Of a DNA stretch of 64,000 nucleotides, positions 32,724 through 42,344 are shown one piece after another (position 1 is the first letter of the stretch; each line of letters opens with the position of its first letter). The notes under the pieces are model-generated. The model was not told the origin of the DNA and searched no databases. It saw nothing but the letters and a program-made list of their open reading frames with translations. Position numbers and translations under genes: made by a program. This DNA is from DQWO01 sp964478545 (lineage in GTDB: Bacteria > Desulfobacterota > Anaeroferrophillalia > Anaeroferrophillales > Anaeroferrophillaceae): assembly GCA_964478545.1 (NCBI GenBank), contig CAYZIS010000005.1, positions 1-64,000 on the forward strand, given 5' to 3'.

Positions 32724-33287
32724 TTATTTTATTGAAAAACCGAGGTTTTCTAAAATCTCACCGGTTTCCAGATCAATAATATTTACTGTTCGTTGCAGGG
32801 TATCTATCACTCCCACTGAGCCATTAATATGATCTTTAGGTAAAGCTGCCGACCCGGGATTTAGATGAATCACATGATTCTCTTTTTTCAACCTGCGGAT
32901 ATGGGAGTGGCCAGTAATCAGAAAATCGGCCCGGTATCGATGGCCCAAACGAAGAAAATCCGCCATCCCACCCCGGTCTCCATGGGTGACGCAATAACGC
33001 ACGCCTTCCAATTGGGAAAACACCAGTGGCTGGATGGGATAATTGAGCACGGTTTCATCCACCGCCGAATCACAATTTCCCTCGGCAATCAAGAGGGGAA
33101 CCGGACTACTGTTAATCAAGTCGGCAAGTTCGCTGGTCTGGTAACCAAAGGGGAAAGGATTCCTGGCACCATGATATAACACATCTCCAGCATGAAAGAT
33201 GAAGTCCACATCATTAAAGGGACCATCAATGGCCTGCGACCAAGCCAATGCTGAACCATGGGTATCACTTATTATGCCAATTTTCAT
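32724..33287 (-). CDS. yfcE: YfcE/MJ0936-type metallophosphodiesterase
   Basis: 187 residues. Metal-binding motifs of calcineurin-like phosphoesterases: GIISDTHGS (D-x-H), FIFHAGDVLYHG (GD), AEGNCDS (GNCD), VTHGDRGG and ITGHSHIRR (GH-S-H). These enzymes hydrolyse phosphodiesters such as bis-p-nitrophenyl phosphate; the physiological substrate is unknown. Gene stands alone on the minus strand. Confidence 0.93.
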   Translation of the reverse strand: MKIGIISDTHGSALAWSQAIDGPFNDVDFIFHAGDVLYHGARNPFPFGYQTSELADLINSSPVPLLIAEGNCDSAVDETVLNYPIQPLVFSQLEGVRYCVTHGDRGGMADFLRLGHRYRADFLITGHSHIRRLKKENHVIHLNPGSAALPKDHINGSVGVIDTLQRTVNIIDLETGEILENLGFSIK

Positions 33288-33385
33288 TCGCTTCTCCTTT
33301 CAAACTGTACTATACAGAAAAACATCTAAACACTTGACCCTCTCCTCATAATTATAATCGCTAAAATAATAATTTCAAGGTAGCC

Positions 33386-34255
33386 TCAAGATTTTTTGAG
33401 ATATTGTTGGATAAGCTCATAGACACGGGCACTCAACACCAACCTGAAATGGCCAACAAGGTGAACTCTACGATGTTCAGCATCTGGATAATCAGCATGC
33501 TCGTTGGGAATAACCAGCTCGTCAAAATCAGAGGCAATGGAAAGCCGTTGAGGTGGATATTGTCCAACCGAAAATTCTTCTAACTGCACCAGAAAAGGTG
33601 ATCCAGGCCTCAGGTCACGAACCACTGCCCCGATTCCAGCCGACCAGAGCTTGGTACCACGGTGAGGAGTACCAAGGGTAATCAACCGGTTCACAGTCGG
33701 GAGTCCATAACTATATTTCGCCACATACTGGCGACACACCAACCCTCCCATGCTGTGACCAATCAAAGTCAAGGTAGGATCGCCATTAATAGTTGTATCA
33801 ATAAATTCACCGAGTCGGCGAGCCTGGTTATCAATCGAAGACATTTTATCCACTGGTTCAAAAACTCTAACCGTAAAACCATCCCGCACCAGACGCCACC
33901 TTAAAACCCACATACAACCATCATTCATCAGGTAACCGGGAACCAGGACAATCACCGGTATCCGGCTATCGGTCAGTGATTGATTTTTAACATGAAAACA
34001 TCGGCACATGAGTTTCCGCAACCAGGCAGCCAGCAGCAGCACCACCATAATAATGCTGCTCAGTGATTCAATCAAAGCTGCCCAAATGACGGCAAAAGAA
34101 AGGTGCCCACAAAAAGAAGGAAAGGAATTAATTGACGGAGGATTATAATCAGGACGATTGCTGATTTCAAGCCAGCGGAACAGATAAGCCACCAGCCTGA
34201 AACCCAAAAGTAAAAACAAAAGCAGGCAAAGAAAAATTGTAATAATAATGGCCAT
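33386..34255 (-). CDS. Membrane-anchored alpha/beta hydrolase (lipase-like)
   Basis: 289 residues. Two N-terminal membrane segments (IIITIFLCLLLFLLLGFRLV and a second near 60-80), then an alpha/beta hydrolase: VIVLVPGYLMNDGCM (oxyanion region), nucleophile elbow GHSMGG (Ser), and RHTxH-type downstream His (VHLVGHFRLVL). Similar to PGAP1/triacylglycerol lipase-like proteins. Likely acts in the inner membrane facing the periplasm. The substrate is unknown. Confidence 0.85.
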   Translation of the reverse strand: MAIIITIFLCLLLFLLLGFRLVAYLFRWLEISNRPDYNPPSINSFPSFCGHLSFAVIWAALIESLSSIIMVVLLLAAWLRKLMCRCFHVKNQSLTDSRIPVIVLVPGYLMNDGCMWVLRWRLVRDGFTVRVFEPVDKMSSIDNQARRLGEFIDTTINGDPTLTLIGHSMGGLVCRQYVAKYSYGLPTVNRLITLGTPHRGTKLWSAGIGAVVRDLRPGSPFLVQLEEFSVGQYPPQRLSIASDFDELVIPNEHADYPDAEHRRVHLVGHFRLVLSARVYELIQQYLKKS

Positions 34256-34283
34256 GGATCATTGATGTCCGGTTAGTTGCTTA

Positions 34284-34406
34284 CTCAACTTGCTGACTTG
34301 TGTTACCAGAATACATTATCAGGATGTTCTGGCTTGGCTCATAGCCGTGCCTGCCGGCAGGCACGGCCACAGGCAGGGCTGTTTTTTCATAACTCAGAAA
34401 GTTCAA
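34284..34406 (+). repeat. MITE-like element, family 1, copy 3
   Basis: 123 bases, CTCAACTTGCTGA to TCAGAAAGTTCAA, with slightly diverged ends. Core palindrome GTGCCTGCCGGCAGGCACGG. It sits between the hydrolase and lpxB. The rest of the 34256-34571 gap has an inverted repeat CCTTAATTATTG (34467-34499) without a T-run. Confidence 0.85.
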
Positions 34407-34571
34407 TTACTTAACAATAAAGTTTTGCGCAAAACAGTCAAAACGTTGAATCAGGGGGTACACGATCCTTAATTATTGGGAACCCATCAATAATTAAGGT
34501 CATATCCCCACAATTCGCAGACCTGCTCAAATATTCTTAAAAATCACCTATTTGCTTCCGGCTACGCCGGA

Positions 34572-35741
34572 TTAGGTTATGACATTTTTTAAACAGCCTA
34601 CAACTTCCCGGGCTGCCCGCGCAGCACCACCAGCCGGCCCCAGCAGAGTTTTCACTTTCTTGAGGTCTTGAACAACCCGATCAAAATTTTCTTGATGATC
34701 GATAATTTCCTCTGTCCGAAGGCATATATTTTCAGCATTAACTTCGTCCTGAATCAGTTCAGGAACCACCTCACGACCGGCAATCAGATTGACCAAACTG
34801 ATATGGGGTACGGAAATTAGCTTTTTTCCGATTACATATGACAACTTTCCCACCCGGTACACCACCACCATGGGAACTTCGGCCAAGGCAGTCTCCAAGG
34901 TGGCCGTTCCCGAAGCAACAATGGCAAAAAATGCACAACGGAGAGAGATAGATAACGGTTTGCGAACTGTCACTACCCAGTTCCCAAAACCTGCAGGAAT
35001 AACTTCTTTCAGGAATTCATCCTCAAGCGATGGTGCCAGCGGCAAAATAAATTCCTGTTCAGGATGCGTTTTACGAATCAGGGCAGCAGCTTCCAGCATA
35101 GTTGGCAAAAGACGCTTCACTTCCGTGGGGCGACTGCCAGGCAGCAGGGCAATATAGGGCCGCTGCGACCTCGGTAAAACTTCAAAGTCAGCAAACTCAT
35201 CAACTAATGGATGGCCGGTATAAGACACCGGGACTCCGGACTGTTGGTAGAACTCTTGTTCAAAAGGTAAAATCACCAGCATACGGTCAACCAGAACCCG
35301 AATCTTTTTTATCCGCCCTTGACGCCAGGCCCAAAGCTGAGGACTGATATAATACACCAGGGGAATCCCGAGTTTTTTTACCTGGGGAGCGATCAGGTGA
35401 AGATTAAAATCCGGGAAATCGACCAGCACCACCAAGTCGGGATGCTGCTCTTGAAGGTAGGTTTTTATCCTGTTCCATCCTTTGACAATGGATGGAATAC
35501 GGCCTATTACCTCGGTGATTCCAACCACTGACAAGCGTGAGGATGGAAAAATCAGGAAAACGCCGGCAGCAGCCATGCGTGAACCGCCAACCCCATCAAT
35601 CTGAACTCCGGGGAGTATCTCCCTAATGGCCAGGGCAAGATTAGCACCATGAAAATCCCCTGAATCTTCCCCGGAAATGATGCATATCCTTACCGCTTTA
35701 TGAACCACATCCCGGGAACCTGCAGCTGAATTCATGGACAT
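34572..35741 (-). CDS. lpxB: Lipid A disaccharide synthase
   Basis: 389 residues. GT19 signature: ICIISGEDSGDFHGANLALA, DGVGGSRMAAAG, LVDFPDFNL, YYISPQLWAWR and GTATLETALAEVPMVVVYR. It joins UDP-diacylglucosamine and lipid X in the Raetz pathway on the inner membrane. It is the last gene of the lpxD, fabZ, lpxA, Gfo/Idh, lpxB run. Confidence 0.97.
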   Translation of the reverse strand: MSMNSAAGSRDVVHKAVRICIISGEDSGDFHGANLALAIREILPGVQIDGVGGSRMAAAGVFLIFPSSRLSVVGITEVIGRIPSIVKGWNRIKTYLQEQHPDLVVLVDFPDFNLHLIAPQVKKLGIPLVYYISPQLWAWRQGRIKKIRVLVDRMLVILPFEQEFYQQSGVPVSYTGHPLVDEFADFEVLPRSQRPYIALLPGSRPTEVKRLLPTMLEAAALIRKTHPEQEFILPLAPSLEDEFLKEVIPAGFGNWVVTVRKPLSISLRCAFFAIVASGTATLETALAEVPMVVVYRVGKLSYVIGKKLISVPHISLVNLIAGREVVPELIQDEVNAENICLRTEEIIDHQENFDRVVQDLKKVKTLLGPAGGAARAAREVVGCLKNVIT

Positions 35742-35764
35742 TTCTCGTCACAACCTGATCACTA

Positions 35765-36712
35765 CTATTGAGCCGCGGCAATGATCTCTTTAATCCTAAA
35801 AGCTACTTTCAAGGCTGCCAGGCCATCGGCACCGGACACCGCAGGAGCGCAATGATCACAAACAGAGTGCGTAAATGATTCAATCTCCAGCTTTAAAGAA
35901 TCAGCTTCAGGATATTCATGTTTCTGTACACTAATATTTGGAATGGGCGAGTAATAATCCAGCTCTTTTTTTTCGCATTGAACCAGGGAAAAATTGGCCA
36001 AATCCATCGAAATATACACATCCGGCTGAAAAAGACGTATTTTACGTTCCTTCTGAACGGACACCCGGCTGGCGGTGAGGTTGCAAACCGCACCATTCAT
36101 AAAATGAATTCTCACATTAGCAATGTCAACCTGATCAGAAAGTACCGGCACTCCAACGGCAAATATTTCTGAAATGGGACTTTTCACCAGACAGAGCACT
36201 AAATCAAGATCGTGAATCATCAGATCCAGCACCACATCCACATCCACGCTACGAAAAGTAAAGGGAGCTAAACGGTGAACTTCCAGAAAGCGTGGCTGTT
36301 TGGTTATCTCAAGCCCGGCAACAAACGCCGGATTAAAACGCTCCAAGTGACCAATCTGCAGAATACGCTGTTTTTCCTCGGCCAACTGCACCAGCTCTTC
36401 AGCTTCCGCTACCGTTGCTGCAATCGGCTTTTCCAACAAGACATGTAGCCCGCCATTCAAAGCCTGGCAGGCAACCTGGCAATGGTCAACGGTAGGAACG
36501 ACCACGGAAACGGCATCAACCTGAGGATAAAGCTCTTCAGCAGTGGCAAAAGCCTCGGTATGGTATTGATTGGCTATTTCTTGCGCTTGTTTCTGGTTGA
36601 TATCTACAATGCCAACCAGATCAACATCAGACATTTGGGCATATTTCTGAACATGAAAACAACCTAAATGACCAACGCCGACAACACCAACTCGCAGTTT
36701 TTTATGATTCAT
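35765..36712 (-). CDS. Gfo/Idh/MocA-family oxidoreductase between lpxA and lpxB
   Basis: 315 residues. N-terminal Rossmann fold LRVGVVGVGHLGCFHVQ, then VVPTVDHCQVA and EKPIAATVAEAEEL (conserved E-K-P), with DLMIHDLDLVLCL as the C-terminal catalytic region. In Acidithiobacillus the related oxidoreductase GnnA lies between lpxA and lpxB and, with aminotransferase GnnB, makes UDP-GlcNAc3N for 2,3-diamino lipid A. The position here matches, but no gnnB is adjacent. It overlaps lpxA by 4 bases. Confidence 0.9.
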   Translation of the reverse strand: MNHKKLRVGVVGVGHLGCFHVQKYAQMSDVDLVGIVDINQKQAQEIANQYHTEAFATAEELYPQVDAVSVVVPTVDHCQVACQALNGGLHVLLEKPIAATVAEAEELVQLAEEKQRILQIGHLERFNPAFVAGLEITKQPRFLEVHRLAPFTFRSVDVDVVLDLMIHDLDLVLCLVKSPISEIFAVGVPVLSDQVDIANVRIHFMNGAVCNLTASRVSVQKERKIRLFQPDVYISMDLANFSLVQCEKKELDYYSPIPNISVQKHEYPEADSLKLEIESFTHSVCDHCAPAVSGADGLAALKVAFRIKEIIAAAQ

Positions 36713-37497
36713 GATTTCCGACAGATTCCCCGTTCAGACCCCCGAATGAACTCCAGCATATGATTAACTTCGGGAAATTGCGAGTACTCTTTCTCCACCT
36801 GTTCCATGGCCTGGGCCAATCCAATCCCAGGTAAACGGTGAAAAAACAGGAGAAAGACCTTTTTTAAAACCCTGATAGTCTCTTTGGAAAATCCCTGTCG
36901 CCTTAAACCAATCAGGTTAAGGCCATGCAAACGTGAATGGTTTCCCGATGCCAGGCAATAAGGCGGTACATCCTGGCTGACCCCAGCCATCCCGGCAATC
37001 ATAGCAGAACAGCCAATCCGACAAAATTGATGGATGGCCGCCAGACCACCTATAATCGCTTGATTCTCAATAATAATATGGCCAGCCAAAGTCGCTCCAT
37101 TTGCCATCATGACCTGGTCACCCAGCTGACAATCATGGGCCACATGACAATAAGCCATCAGAAAACATTGTTTTCCCACCCTGGTTATAACCCCACCGGT
37201 AGGCGTACCCCGACTGATGGTAACATATTCCCGGACAATCGTCTTTTCCCCGACAGTCAGTTCACTATCCCCACCCTTGTATTTCAAATCTTGAGGGTCG
37301 GTACCCACCAGAGCATAGGGATATATCCGGCAACCGGCATCAATCATTGTTTTGCCAGTTACGGTAGCATGGTGATCAACTTTAACTCCATCACCAAGAA
37401 CAACCTCACCTTCTATAACTGCATAAGGCCCAATAACAACATTTCCGGCTATCGATGCCGCCGGGGACACTATTGCTGTGGGATGAATTTCGGCCAC
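36709..37497 (-). CDS. lpxA: UDP-N-acetylglucosamine O-acyltransferase
   Basis: 262 residues from the GTG at 37497 (AEIHPTAIVSPAASIAG), which has GAAGGAGAAACT just upstream; this gives exactly the E. coli LpxA length. A longer frame to 37533 is not needed. Left-handed beta-helix hexapeptide repeats, catalytic His in YCHVAHDCQLG, and ANGATLAGHI. First acylation step of lipid A synthesis. Confidence 0.97.
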   Translation of the reverse strand: MAEIHPTAIVSPAASIAGNVVIGPYAVIEGEVVLGDGVKVDHHATVTGKTMIDAGCRIYPYALVGTDPQDLKYKGGDSELTVGEKTIVREYVTISRGTPTGGVITRVGKQCFLMAYCHVAHDCQLGDQVMMANGATLAGHIIIENQAIIGGLAAIHQFCRIGCSAMIAGMAGVSQDVPPYCLASGNHSRLHGLNLIGLRRQGFSKETIRVLKKVFLLFFHRLPGIGLAQAMEQVEKEYSQFPEVNHMLEFIRGSERGICRKS

Positions 37498-37533
37498 AGT
37501 TTCTCCTTCGAACGAGTTTCCACTCAAAAACAA

Positions 37534-37694
37534 ATTAAAAAAGAATTACTAATTAGCTTTCAGCGATTAGCGATTAGCGATTAGCAATTAGCAATTAGCT
37601 TTCAGCTTTCAGCAAAACCTTGGAAAAACAGATAGTTCAGCTGACTACAGAAAGTTGATTTCCCATCTGGAAACACTGGCTTTCCCGATGGAAA
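37534..37694. repeat. Spacer with GCGATTAGC tandem repeats and a second block
   Basis: GCGATTAGC/GCAATTAGC units repeated about five times (37561-37610), followed by TTGGAAAAACAGATAG, CTACAGAAAGTTGA and CCCATCTGGAAACACTGG, matching 28021-28085. It interrupts the lpxA and fabZ spacing inside an otherwise tight operon. Confidence 0.65.
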
Positions 37695-38135
37695 CTAATT
37701 TATGCTGGCTACCATATCCGCTTCAGCTGCCATGATTCCATCAACTTTGGCTTCGCCATGATATTTCCATATATTTCCCCGATTTTGGATGATTTTCACT
37801 TCCAGAATCAAAGTATCTCCAGGCTGCACAACTTTTCTAAAGCGGGCTTTATCAATACCCAGAAAATATACTTTCTGATCACTACTCCCATCACCCAGGG
37901 AAACCCCTCCACTATGTAATGACAATATACCACCAGTTTGAGCCAGGGCTTCGATAATCAAAACACCAGGCATAACCGGATTCCCGGGAAAATGACCTTG
38001 AAAAAAGGGGTCATTAATAGACACATTCTTCTTGGCAGTAATCTTTTTTCCTGGCTCTAGTTTCAAAACCCGATCAACCAGCAGAAAGGGATAACGATGT
38101 GGTAGATAGGCCATGATTTGGTTAATATCAAACAT
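37695..38135 (-). CDS. fabZ: 3-hydroxyacyl-ACP dehydratase
   Basis: 146 residues. MAYLPHRYPFLLVDRVL and the catalytic His of DPFFQGHFPGNPVMPGVLIIEALAQ region (hot-dog fold) are intact; Glu in EALAQTG. Dehydrates 3-hydroxyacyl-ACP in fatty acid synthesis, competing with LpxA/LpxD for the same substrate, hence the conserved clustering. Overlaps lpxD by 8 bases. Confidence 0.97.
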   Translation of the reverse strand: MFDINQIMAYLPHRYPFLLVDRVLKLEPGKKITAKKNVSINDPFFQGHFPGNPVMPGVLIIEALAQTGGILSLHSGGVSLGDGSSDQKVYFLGIDKARFRKVVQPGDTLILEVKIIQNRGNIWKYHGEAKVDGIMAAEADMVASIN

Positions 38136-39192
38136 GATTTTCTCCAGTCATAGCTGCTAATTGTTCACGAAGAGTCATCATTTGTTTTTCCAGCTCACGC
38201 AATTTCTTCCGCATTTCCGGCAGCCGGGGGAAAATAGAAGCGGTTTTCAAAAAATTCCGGTGGGGCATCTGGGGGGAACCTAACACCACTTCACCCGGAG
38301 CAATATTGCGAGTGACCCCGGTCTGGGGGCCGATAATTGAACCGTCACCAATGGAAATATGCCCAGTCACCCCGGCTTGGCCAGCCAAAATAACATTCTT
38401 CCCGACAATCGTACTGCCGGCAATCCCTACCTGGGCCACCAGCAGCGAATTCTCTCCAACCTGGACGTTATGGGCAATCTGAACCAGATTATCTGTTTTC
38501 ACCCCATCGGCAATCCTGGTCACCGTCAATGCCGCCCGATCAATGGTATTATTTGCCCCGATTTCCACATCATTGCTAATTTCAACAATCCCCACCTGGG
38601 GAATTTTACGATGTTGCCGGCCATCCCAGGTAAAAGCATAGCCATCACTGCCAATCACCGTTCCAGCATGAATCAGGCACCGTTCACCAATACGACAACC
38701 ATCATAAATGGTTACGTTCGGATAAATAATGGTATCGACACCAATTTCACAATAATCGCCAACAACCACTCCCGGGTGGATGACCACTCCGGCATGCAAG
38801 ATACTACCATCCCCGATATAAACTCCGGGGAAAATGGTAACCCGGTCATTGATAACCGCGCTATCAGCGACATGCGCCTCAGCTGAAATGCCCGAAGGGT
38901 ATTCTTTTGACGGATAAAAGAGTTCCAGGATCTGAATCATGGCCAAATCTGGTTGTGGAACAATAATCTGTGGTCGTAGGCAACCGGGAATCTTTTCACC
39001 GACCACGATAACCCCGGCCCGGGCCGCAGAAATAAATTTGGCCAGTTTACGATCATAAAAAAAAGTCAGGTCGTCAGGACCGGCCTCTTTCAATGGCGCC
39101 ACCCGACATACCTGGAGTGTGGGATCATCAGCCAACAACTTGCCATGAACCACGTCGGCAATTTCAGCAATGCTAAAGGCAGGAGTTTTCAT
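38128..39192 (-). CDS. lpxD: UDP-3-O-(3-hydroxymyristoyl)glucosamine N-acyltransferase
   Basis: 354 residues from the ATG at 39192. N-terminal LpxD uridine-binding domain (DDLTFFYDRKLAKF), then hexapeptide repeats with catalytic His in VQIAHNVQVGENSLLVAQ region, and a C-terminal coiled coil (MRKKLRELEKQMMTLREQL). The TTG at 39204 is an alternative start. Third step in lipid A synthesis; follows skp. Confidence 0.95.
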   Translation of the reverse strand: MKTPAFSIAEIADVVHGKLLADDPTLQVCRVAPLKEAGPDDLTFFYDRKLAKFISAARAGVIVVGEKIPGCLRPQIIVPQPDLAMIQILELFYPSKEYPSGISAEAHVADSAVINDRVTIFPGVYIGDGSILHAGVVIHPGVVVGDYCEIGVDTIIYPNVTIYDGCRIGERCLIHAGTVIGSDGYAFTWDGRQHRKIPQVGIVEISNDVEIGANNTIDRAALTVTRIADGVKTDNLVQIAHNVQVGENSLLVAQVGIAGSTIVGKNVILAGQAGVTGHISIGDGSIIGPQTGVTRNIAPGEVVLGSPQMPHRNFLKTASIFPRLPEMRKKLRELEKQMMTLREQLAAMTGENHV

Positions 39193-39212
39193 TCTTACCG
39201 GCAATATCTTTT

Positions 39213-39827
39213 CTACTTTTTCTTTTCAGCCGCTTTTTTCTCTTTCTTTGCAGCTGCTTTTTTCTCTTTCTTTGCAGCTGCATTTTGTTCATTTTTCCAG
39301 GCATTATAGACATCAATCACCTGTGGGGAGACATCATAGGTTTTATCAGCGTAAAAAATACTACTCTCCTGTTTTCCCAGGATCATGCTGTAATTACCAT
39401 CTTTACCAAATTTTATGATAACTTTTTCCAGATCCTTAAGAATTGACTTGGTCAGTTCCTGGTAGGTTTTTTTCAGCTCCTGTTCGGAATCGGAAACAAA
39501 CAGCTTAAAGTTCCTGACTTCTTTCTGGTATTCAGCTTCTTTTTCAGCTTTGGCCGCATCACTGAGCATCATCCCCTGGCGCTCAAGCTCTGTTTTCTTC
39601 TGATTAAGCTGCATTTCCCGCTCTTTGATTTTTTTGCCCAGATCAGCCCGCTTTTTTTCCAGGATTTCACGGGATTGCTTCCCTGCATCAGATAAGCCCA
39701 TAACTTTCTGTAAATCAATATAGGCAATTTTTAGACCCGGTGCGTTTTGCGCCAAGCTGAGCAAGGGACAAGCAAGCATAATAAAGGCCGCCAGCAGTAA
39801 AGTTCCAAAGATTTTGTTATGTTTCAT
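39213..39827 (-). CDS. skp: OmpH/Skp-type periplasmic chaperone
   Basis: 204 residues. Signal peptide (LLLAAFIMLACPLLSLAQ), then KIAYIDLQKVMGLSDAGK and long charged helices, the coiled-coil tentacles of Skp. The C-terminus is a Lys/Ala run (AAAKKEKKAAAKKEKKAAEK) probably repeat-expanded. It holds unfolded outer-membrane proteins for BamA, whose gene lies upstream, separated by a family 1 repeat. Confidence 0.93.
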   Translation of the reverse strand: MKHNKIFGTLLLAAFIMLACPLLSLAQNAPGLKIAYIDLQKVMGLSDAGKQSREILEKKRADLGKKIKEREMQLNQKKTELERQGMMLSDAAKAEKEAEYQKEVRNFKLFVSDSEQELKKTYQELTKSILKDLEKVIIKFGKDGNYSMILGKQESSIFYADKTYDVSPQVIDVYNAWKNEQNAAAKKEKKAAAKKEKKAAEKKK

Positions 39828-39917
39828 TGAGAGACTCCTTTCAGAATAAAAGATTCAGGTTATAATAACACTATTGTTAAAATTATTGCATTACTTACAG
39901 CCATAATAATACCTTTA

Positions 39918-40050
39918 CTCAACTTTCTGACTTGCATTGCCAAGAGTACATTACAGGATGTTCGGGCCTGGCTCATAGCCGTGTCCGCCCAGCCTGCTGG
40001 CAGGCACGGCGACAGGCTGGGCTGTTTTTAGAACAACTCAGAAAGTTGAG
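39918..40050 (+). repeat. MITE-like element, family 1, copy 4
   Basis: 133 bases with perfect 13-base ends CTCAACTTTCTGA and TCAGAAAGTTGAG (40038-40050). Palindromic core CCAGCCTGCTGGCAGG. It lies between bamA and skp inside the outer-membrane operon, where it could form an RNA stem and change relative expression. Confidence 0.92.
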
Positions 40051-40055
40051 ACCCT

Positions 40056-42344
40056 TTAATAAAATGCCCCAACGGAGAAATCCCATACCCGGCTCTTTTC
40101 ATCATCTTCAGGACTTAAGTTATATCCCCATTCAACCCGCAATGGTCCCATGGGTGATTTCCAACGAATGCCGAAACCAACACTTTTACGCAAATCAAAA
40201 TCAATGGATTCATCATCATCAAACGCCTTGCCGGCATCGAAGAATACCACCCCCCGCAGCCCCATACTTTTGACCAGCGGGAAAATCCATTCGGTGTTGA
40301 AATACAACTCACTAATTCCACCCACAACATTGCCATATTCATCTTCCGGACCCGCTTCACCATATTCAAAACCCCTGACTGAATTCATTCCGCCAACGTA
40401 AAAGCGCTCATACAGGGGTAAGTCCTGGCCACCAAATCCATCAGCATATCCAAACAATCCCTTCAGGTGAAAAGCGCTGTCCCATTTAAAGGGAAAGAAT
40501 TTATGGGCCTCCAGAATCAGCTTATAATATTTATTATCAAACCCCAGCGGGCCACCAGCCAGAATTGTGGTTCCCTTCAGCCGGTACCCGTGCCGAGGAA
40601 AGAGATAGTTGTCCCGTTTATCACGAATAAGACTGAAGTAGAGCTGACTGGTAGTGGTAGTTCCTTCTTCATCCTGGATATAATCGGAGACATAATAATC
40701 TATATTATAAATTTTTACGTTTTCCAACCGGTAACCCATGGACCAGCTGGTATATTCATCAATGGGTTTGCCAAAGGTAACCCGAAATCCCTTCTGCTTC
40801 GTATCATAAGCGTCATATTCAACTTCTTCATTATAGAGGGAGAAACCGGCAGACAGGGGGATATCCAGAAAATAGGGATCGGTCAAACTAATATTATATA
40901 AACTCCTGGTACCGGAGAGTTCCACATGAAAAGCCATGTTCCAGCCTTTGCCAAGAAAGTTTTTCTTGGAAATACTGGCCATCCCGATAATTGAATCAAC
41001 CGAGCTGTAACCCAAGCCGACACTGAATGATCCGGTCTGTCCCTCAATAACGGAGACATCAACATCCATGGTCTCATCATCACCTGGTTTTGTTTTTATA
41101 TCGGCTTCAGAAAAAAATTCGGTATTCGTTAACCGTTCACGACTTCTTTTCAGCCGGGAAGCACTGTAGAGGTCACCTTCACCAAAGCGCAGTTCCCGGC
41201 GAATAACTTTATCCCTGGTCTTGGTATTACCATTTATCTCAACACGACCGAAATGAAACTGTTTCCCACGGTCAATACTGTATTTGATGTTAACTTGATG
41301 CTTTTCGGGATCAACACTGGAAAGCGGATTGATGTCAACAAAGGCATATCCCTGATCCGCATAATAGGTATCCAATTTTTCGATATCATCATGGAGGTTT
41401 ATATTGCTGAACACCTCTCCGCTCTTGCCTTTGAGCCTGCCAATAATTTTTTTCTTTGCCTCTGGATCAAGTTCTTTATCACTGATATCAATATCGCCCA
41501 GGTTGAAAACATCCCCTTCATGAACATCAAAATCCAGATATATCCATTTTTTGTTATCACCCAGCGATATTTTCGGTTTGCCGATTCGAGCCTGGACATA
41601 TCCTTTACTGAGATAATATGATTTTAACAGGCTGGCATCGTGCTCGAGCATTTCCTGCTTCAGGATACCGGCGTCAGTAACCCAGGTCAGGAAAAATGAA
41701 TAGGTTTTGGTCTGGAGTTGTCGACGCAGACGCCAGTCACTAAAAGCATCATTTCCGTGAAAGCGTATTTTCTTCACATAGCTCTTTCGGCCTTCTTTGA
41801 TGGAAAAAATAACTTTTACCCGATTTTTTGCTGCCGGTTTAATTTTAGTCTTGACCGTAACGGAAAAAAATCCCTTATCATGATAAAATATGCGAATTTT
41901 TTCCTCACTTTCAGAAATTTTTTCGGCACTCAGGATGGCAAATGTTCTGACAGTAATCTCTTTAAGCAGGTCTTTTCTTTTTATCTTCCGGTTCCCCGTG
42001 ATGACGATCGAGGCAACAGAAGGCTTTTCCACCACCACCACTGCCACTTCAACTTTTCCCCCTGAGCCTGTCAGATTCATCAGGATATTCTCAAAAAAAC
42101 CCAGTGAATAAATAGCTTTCAGGTCATCGTCAAGTTGAACATCTGAAAATACAGCTCCCGGCTTGGTTTTCATTTTATCAAGAATAGCCTTTTTGGCTAC
42201 CTTCTGATTTCCCAGCACCACCACTTGGGCAACAGGATAACCATTATAATCAAGATTCTGGGACCTGGCTAAGCCCGGATACAGAATGAAAACCAGAATG
42301 AAAAGGATAGGAAAAAAAATAGAGGATATAGACTGACGAGTCAC
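40056..42344 (-). CDS. bamA: Outer-membrane assembly protein BamA
   Basis: 762 residues. Signal peptide, five POTRA domains (about 30-420) and a 16-strand Omp85 barrel. Barrel landmarks: VRGFEYGEAGPEDEYG (lid-loop 6 VRGF), RDKRDNYLFPRHGYRLKGT, PMGPLRVEWGYNL and a C-terminal Phe-x-Tyr end (FSVGAFY). Central component of the BAM complex in the outer membrane. It overlaps lolD by one base. Confidence 0.97.
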   Translation of the reverse strand: MTRQSISSIFFPILFILVFILYPGLARSQNLDYNGYPVAQVVVLGNQKVAKKAILDKMKTKPGAVFSDVQLDDDLKAIYSLGFFENILMNLTGSGGKVEVAVVVVEKPSVASIVITGNRKIKRKDLLKEITVRTFAILSAEKISESEEKIRIFYHDKGFFSVTVKTKIKPAAKNRVKVIFSIKEGRKSYVKKIRFHGNDAFSDWRLRRQLQTKTYSFFLTWVTDAGILKQEMLEHDASLLKSYYLSKGYVQARIGKPKISLGDNKKWIYLDFDVHEGDVFNLGDIDISDKELDPEAKKKIIGRLKGKSGEVFSNINLHDDIEKLDTYYADQGYAFVDINPLSSVDPEKHQVNIKYSIDRGKQFHFGRVEINGNTKTRDKVIRRELRFGEGDLYSASRLKRSRERLTNTEFFSEADIKTKPGDDETMDVDVSVIEGQTGSFSVGLGYSSVDSIIGMASISKKNFLGKGWNMAFHVELSGTRSLYNISLTDPYFLDIPLSAGFSLYNEEVEYDAYDTKQKGFRVTFGKPIDEYTSWSMGYRLENVKIYNIDYYVSDYIQDEEGTTTTSQLYFSLIRDKRDNYLFPRHGYRLKGTTILAGGPLGFDNKYYKLILEAHKFFPFKWDSAFHLKGLFGYADGFGGQDLPLYERFYVGGMNSVRGFEYGEAGPEDEYGNVVGGISELYFNTEWIFPLVKSMGLRGVVFFDAGKAFDDDESIDFDLRKSVGFGIRWKSPMGPLRVEWGYNLSPEDDEKSRVWDFSVGAFY

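Noticed and set aside
34467..34499. Inverted repeat CCTTAATTATTG as terminator
   Set aside because: AT-rich stem of 12 bp without a following T-run, so I do not call a rho-independent terminator.
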